Assembly: GCF_003885045.1 (NCBI RefSeq) | Contig: NZ_RHJS01000002.1 | Coordinates: 5,759,302-5,823,301, forward strand | DNA: 64,000 nt | Source: Schaedlerella arabinosiphila | GTDB lineage: Bacteria > Bacillota > Clostridia > Lachnospirales > Lachnospiraceae | Reading direction: 5' to 3' | Shown here: positions 60,271-64,000 of the stretch, one piece after another | Position numbering within the stretch: the stretch's first letter is position 1 | How the letters are laid out: each line of letters begins with the position of its first letter | Notes under the pieces: generated by a model | Told to the model about the DNA's origin: nothing | Seen by the model: the letters and a program-made list of their open reading frames with translations, nothing else | Database searches by the model: none | Translations under genes and position numbers: made by a program

Positions 60271-61047
60271 ATGGGAATTATCGAAAAAATGAGACTGGAT
60301 GGAAAAAAAGGATTTGTAACAGGAGCGGCAAGAGGGATCGGAAAGAGTACGGCGGCTGCATTTGCGGAAGCAGGCGCGGACGTGGCGATTGTGGATCTGG
60401 ACATTAAGGAAGCAGAAAAGACGGCTGCCGAGCTGGCAGAAAAGACCGGCAGGAAGGTCATCGCGATCCGGACGGACTGCACGGACCCGGAGCAGGTGGA
60501 CGCCATGGTGGCTCAGGTGGTACAGGAACTGGGAGGACTGGATTTCTGCCATAACAATGCAGGCATCTGCATCAACGCGCCGGCGGAGGAGATGACCTAC
60601 CAGCAGTGGAGCAAGGTGATCAATATCAACCTGAACGGCATTTTCCTGACCGATATTGCGGCCGGAAAATACATGCTGGCACATGGAGGCGGCTCCATCA
60701 TCAACACCGCGTCCATGTCCGCCCATATCGTCAACGTACCCCAGCCGCAGTGCGCGTACAACGCTTCCAAAGCAGCGGTGATCCAACTCACGAAGTCCCT
60801 TGCCATCGAGTGGGCGAAGCGGGGCGTGCGGGTAAACAGCATCAGCCCGGGATACATCGGAACCGAACTGACGCTCAATTCCCCGACGCTGATCCCTCTG
60901 ATCGAAACGTGGAACGAGATGGCGCCTTTGGGAAGGCTGGGAAAACCGGAAGAACTGCAGTCGATCTGCGTATACCTGGCAGGCGACACCAGCTCATTCA
61001 CAACCGGATCTGACTTTGTCATTGACGGGGCATTTACCTGCTTCTAA
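60271..61047 (+). CDS. SDR-family polyol/sugar dehydrogenase
   Basis: 258 residues, classical SDR. It shows GAARGIGKS (residues 18-26), VDLD (NAD preference), NNAG and the catalytic YNASK with ISPGYIGTEL. Homologues of this length next to FGGY kinases are often arabinitol, sorbitol or xylitol dehydrogenases. AGGAG at 60259-60263 supports ATG 60271 over ATG 60265. It is the first gene of the operon and probably oxidises a polyol or interconverts it with a ketose, which the kinase then phosphorylates. Confidence 0.88.
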   Translation: MGIIEKMRLDGKKGFVTGAARGIGKSTAAAFAEAGADVAIVDLDIKEAEKTAAELAEKTGRKVIAIRTDCTDPEQVDAMVAQVVQELGGLDFCHNNAGICINAPAEEMTYQQWSKVININLNGIFLTDIAAGKYMLAHGGGSIINTASMSAHIVNVPQPQCAYNASKAAVIQLTKSLAIEWAKRGVRVNSISPGYIGTELTLNSPTLIPLIETWNEMAPLGRLGKPEELQSICVYLAGDTSSFTTGSDFVIDGAFTCF

Positions 61048-61148
61048 GACGGGCGGCATGGAATCCCGGAAAGAAGCCGGGCGGAAGCGGCCTGCTTTGG
61101 CCCGGCGGGGCTTCGGGGTTCCCTTCAAGAAAGGAAAAGAGAACACAA

Positions 61149-62744
61149 ATGAATAAAAAAGAAAGAATCATCAGCGGAAAAACCGCGCTGGGCATCGAAC
61201 TTGGCTCCACCAGGATCAAAGGGGTGCTCATCGACCTGCAGGGAAATGTCCTTGGGGTGGGCATCCACGACTGGGAAAATTCCCTGATCGACAACATCTG
61301 GACCTACAGCCTGGAAGAGATCCACACAGGCATCCAGAACTGCTACGCTTCTCTGAAGAAAGCCGTGCAGGATACATACGGAGTCACGCTCCAAACCGTG
61401 GGCTCCATCGGCATCAGCGCCATGATGCACGGATATATGGCATTGGACAGGGACGGAAACCAGCTTGCCCCGTTCCAGACCTGGAGAAATACAAACACGC
61501 AGAAGGCAGCGGATGAGCTGACGGAGCTCTTTGACTTCAATATCCCCCTGCGCTGGACCGCGGCCCACCTGTACCAGCGGATTCTGGACGGGGAGGAGCA
61601 TACGGCAAGGCTGGATTATGTATCTACGCTGAGCGCCTACATTCACCGGAAACTGACCGGAAAGCGGGTCATTGGCATCGGGGACGCGGCGGGGATGTTT
61701 CCCATAGATTCGGATACATGCGATTACGATGCAACCATGCTTGAAAAGTTTAACAAGCTGCTGGAGCCCTACGGATTTTCCTGGAAGGCGGAAGAGATTT
61801 TCCCGAAGGTTCTGGTGGCCGGGGAAGACGCGGGAGCGCTTACCCCGGAGGGCGCCGCCTTTCTGGATGTATCGGGAGAGCTTAAGGCCGGGATTCCTCT
61901 GTGTCCGCCGGAAGGGGACGCGGGAACCGGAATGACCGCCACCAATTCTGTGGCGCCCCGGACAGGCAATGTCTCCGCGGGCACCAGTACATTTGCCATG
62001 ATCGTGCTGGAAAAGAAGCTGGGCAGGGTGTACCGGGAGATCGATATGGTGACCACGCCGGCGGGATTTCCATGCGCCATGTCCCATGCAAACAACGGCA
62101 CTTCAGACTTAAATGCCTGGGTCGGGCTGTTTGGGGAATTTGCGGAGCTGATGGGCATAAAGGCCGCTCCGGGAGAGCTGTTTGAAAAGCTGTACACGGA
62201 ATCCCTGAAAGGAGACCCCATCTGCGGCGGGCTTCTGGCCTATGGCTATTATTCCGGGGAAAATATCACCATGCTGAACGAAGGGCGGCTGGCGTTTCTG
62301 CGCACACCGGAAAGCCGGTTCAGCCTTGCCAACTTTATGCGCGTCCATCTGTATACCTCCCTGGGGGCTGTGAAGCTGGGGCTGGATATCCTGATGGAGG
62401 ATGAAAAGGTAAAGGTAGAGCGGATCATGGGCCACGGCGGATTTTTCAAGACCAGAGGAGTGGGGCAGAGGTACCTGGCGGCTGCGGTCAACGCGCCGGT
62501 CACGGTGATGGATACGGCAAGCGAAGGCGGCGCGTGGGGAATCGCGCTTCTGGCGGCTTACCTCATCGACCGGAAACCAGGGGAGAAGCTGGAGGAGTAT
62601 CTGGAAAACAGGATCTTTACGGGGCTGTCCGGGGAAACCGTGATGCCGGACGCGAAAGACACAGCGGGCTTCCAGATTTTTATGGAACGTTACAAAACAG
62701 GGCTTTCAGTGGAAAAGGCCGCAATTGAAGCGATGAACTGGTAA
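61149..62744 (+). CDS. FGGY-family carbohydrate kinase (xylulokinase-like)
   Basis: 531 residues, about the usual family length. It has LGIELGSTRIKGVLID at the N-terminus, SAMMHGYMALDRDG, EGDAGTGMTATNSVAPRTGN and the C-terminal GHGGFFKT and ASEGGAWGIALLAAYL nucleotide site. It phosphorylates a pentulose or similar keto-sugar with ATP. The pair with the SDR gene suggests a polyol route: oxidation, then phosphorylation. The exact sugar cannot be fixed by eye. AAGAAAGGAAAAG lies upstream. Confidence 0.88.
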   Translation: MNKKERIISGKTALGIELGSTRIKGVLIDLQGNVLGVGIHDWENSLIDNIWTYSLEEIHTGIQNCYASLKKAVQDTYGVTLQTVGSIGISAMMHGYMALDRDGNQLAPFQTWRNTNTQKAADELTELFDFNIPLRWTAAHLYQRILDGEEHTARLDYVSTLSAYIHRKLTGKRVIGIGDAAGMFPIDSDTCDYDATMLEKFNKLLEPYGFSWKAEEIFPKVLVAGEDAGALTPEGAAFLDVSGELKAGIPLCPPEGDAGTGMTATNSVAPRTGNVSAGTSTFAMIVLEKKLGRVYREIDMVTTPAGFPCAMSHANNGTSDLNAWVGLFGEFAELMGIKAAPGELFEKLYTESLKGDPICGGLLAYGYYSGENITMLNEGRLAFLRTPESRFSLANFMRVHLYTSLGAVKLGLDILMEDEKVKVERIMGHGGFFKTRGVGQRYLAAAVNAPVTVMDTASEGGAWGIALLAAYLIDRKPGEKLEEYLENRIFTGLSGETVMPDAKDTAGFQIFMERYKTGLSVEKAAIEAMNW

Positions 62745-62832
62745 ATGGGAAGACAGACTGCAAAGGCTGCCTTTCGGTGAATGTCTGCCGGACCTCAGAC
62801 GAGAGGCGGTACACATATAGGAGGAAACGATC

Positions 62833-64000
62833 ATGGGAAAATGGGGAAAGCGTATAGGGTACGGTATCGGAGATTTGGGGTGTAATCTGGTATTCAGTAC
62901 CATGGCTTCCTATCTGATGGTATTTTATACGGATGTATTTGGAATTTCAGCAGCAGCGGCAGGGACGATGATGCTGGTCACAAAGTTTATTGACGCGGTT
63001 ACAGACACCGGGATGGGGCTGATCGTGGACAGGACGCATACAAAATGGGGACAGGGAAGGCCGTATTTTCTGTTCGGGGCAGTGCCCTTTGCGGTATTTA
63101 CATTCATGACATTCCTGATTCCGGATTTCGGAAGCAGCGGGAAACTGATCTGGGCGTATGTGACCTACTGCCTGCTGTGTACCGCTTACACAGTGGTAAA
63201 TATCCCGCTGAACACCATTGTTCCAAGGCTGACCTCGGACATCCATGAAAGGGATGTGCTGGTCTCCACCCGGATGGTCTGCGCCATGCTGGGAACCGCG
63301 GTGGTTATGTCCATCACCGCGCCGCTGGTGGAATTTTTTGGAAAAGGGGATTCCGCAAGGGGCTATCTTGTCACTATGACGATCTATGGGATCGCTGCTA
63401 TGTGCATTTTTTTCGTAACCTTTGCAAGCACAAAGGAAGTGGTGCCGCCTACGGTCAGCCAGCAGCATTCCTCATTGAAAGAGGATTTTAAGGGGCTCAC
63501 CGGGCAGGCGTGGATCTTGTTTTTGCTGAACCTGTTCTATTTTTCGCTCTATGTGGTTCGAAGCACCACGGTGATCTATTATTTCCAATATAACCTGAAC
63601 CGTCCGGAATGGCTGTCGCTGGTGGGGCTTCTGGGAATCCTGTCGGGGCTTCCGATGCTGCTCGTCCTTCCGGCGCTGGAAAAACGGTTCAGCAAAAAGA
63701 ATCTGATGTTTTTCAGCATCCTCCTGTACATCGCAGGCGATATGCTGATCTTTGCAGGAAGAAATTCCGCCGCATGCCTGCTGATCGGGCTGGTGATCAC
63801 AGGGCTTGGGATCTACGGCATTTTTGGAATTACATTTGCCATGCAGCCGGACGTGATTGACTATTCGGAGTACAAAAAGAACGCCAGCGTGGCCGGACTG
63901 ATCGCCGCTTTCCAGGGCTTCTTTGTGAAAGGCGGAATGGGGCTGACCAGCTTTGTCATCGGCGCATTTCTGGAAAAGGGCGGCTATGTGGCAAATGCAG
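62833..64000 (+). CDS. GPH-family sugar transporter (MelB-like), runs off the window
   Basis: 389 codons are visible and the gene continues beyond the edge. It begins MGKWGKRIGYGIGDLGCNLV, the typical GPH (glycoside-pentoside-hexuronide:cation) start, with TKFIDAVTDTGMGLIVDRT containing the conserved cation-site aspartates. About ten membrane segments are seen up to residue 389. GGAGGAAA precedes the ATG. As third gene behind the dehydrogenase and kinase it should import the substrate, probably a sugar alcohol, pentose or glycoside. Confidence 0.9.
   Translation, partial: MGKWGKRIGYGIGDLGCNLVFSTMASYLMVFYTDVFGISAAAAGTMMLVTKFIDAVTDTGMGLIVDRTHTKWGQGRPYFLFGAVPFAVFTFMTFLIPDFGSSGKLIWAYVTYCLLCTAYTVVNIPLNTIVPRLTSDIHERDVLVSTRMVCAMLGTAVVMSITAPLVEFFGKGDSARGYLVTMTIYGIAAMCIFFVTFASTKEVVPPTVSQQHSSLKEDFKGLTGQAWILFLLNLFYFSLYVVRSTTVIYYFQYNLNRPEWLSLVGLLGILSGLPMLLVLPALEKRFSKKNLMFFSILLYIAGDMLIFAGRNSAACLLIGLVITGLGIYGIFGITFAMQPDVIDYSEYKKNASVAGLIAAFQGFFVKGGMGLTSFVIGAFLEKGGYVANA

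Noticed and set aside
1..64000. CRISPR arrays, tRNA or rRNA genes, insertion sequences
   Set aside because: No regularly spaced repeats, no cloverleaf or rRNA stretches and no transposase frames were recognised on either strand.

Overview
The window looks like the chromosome of an anaerobic gut-type Firmicute, most likely Clostridia, family Lachnospiraceae. The signs are strong AGGAGG-type ribosome sites, frequent TTG/GTG starts, Spo0-era style SpsE/F/G-like sugar genes, tandem LoaP/NusG-paralogue antiterminators, a GHKL/LytTR two-component pair and a GPH sugar transporter. I cannot name a species. Base composition changes along the window. The sugar-gene block up to about 44 kb is AT-rich, most extremely at 22-26.7 kb, and everything after 44.6 kb is clearly GC-richer. 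This is the usual picture of a variable surface-glycan island set into a more uniform chromosome.

Region A (1-15.4 kb) is one plus-strand operon, entered mid-way, for activated exotic sugars. It has a nonulosonic-acid branch (LegB-type dehydratase, SpsG/PseG-like protein, NeuB/SpsE synthase, SpsF-like cytidylyltransferase) and a complete GDP-heptose branch (GmhA, HddA, and a single HddC-GmhB fusion protein). Around these lie epimerases, a radical SAM/SPASM protein, a PIG-L deacetylase, a WbqC protein, a methyltransferase, an acetyltransferase, a glycosyltransferase, a ribulose-phosphate 3-epimerase and an IspD/TarI-like cytidylyltransferase. A scar of broken genes (15.4-16.2 kb) separates it from region B.

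Region B (16.6-44.05 kb) starts with two tandem NusG paralogues (LoaP type) and a structured leader. A 26-kb glycan operon follows. A three-domain fusion (initiating phosphoglycosyltransferase + SDR epimerase + GT4) comes first, then a methyltransferase, glycosyltransferases, an EpsG-type polymerase and a Wzx-type flippase. The operon continues with an unusual decoration module: an HTH protein fused to a catalytically dead RmlA domain, a DegT aminotransferase, N-acetyltransferases, three acyl carrier proteins, a fused AccD-AccA, an SDR ketoreductase, a KASIII, a FabD, an acyl-adenylating enzyme, an AAC(3)-like acyltransferase, a formyltransferase, a metallo-hydrolase and an MBOAT/AlgX-like O-acylation pair. 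There is no dehydratase or enoyl reductase, so I infer that short 3-hydroxyacyl groups are made on carrier proteins and attached to an amino sugar of the exported glycan.

The most striking signal is a set of four poly-G tracts (G8-G9). Each lies inside a gene for a non-carbohydrate decoration of the glycan: a methyltransferase, an acetyltransferase, a formyltransferase and an MBOAT O-acyltransferase. In this sequence the methyltransferase is out of frame by exactly one G. This looks like Campylobacter-style slipped-strand phase variation of glycan decoration in a Gram-positive gut bacterium.

Region C (44.2-64 kb) is ordinary chromosome. It holds an HxlR regulator with two tandem radical SAM paralogues, several small conserved proteins (DUF6033-, DUF2164-, YbaK/ProX-, Cdd1-like), a Nudix-HD fusion flanked by palindromic repeats and an XRE regulator. 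A sugar-binding lipoprotein paired with a hybrid histidine kinase, a DUF5655 protein, a LytTR/GHKL two-component system, and a ROK-regulated polyol/sugar operon (SDR dehydrogenase, FGGY kinase, GPH transporter running off the end) complete it.
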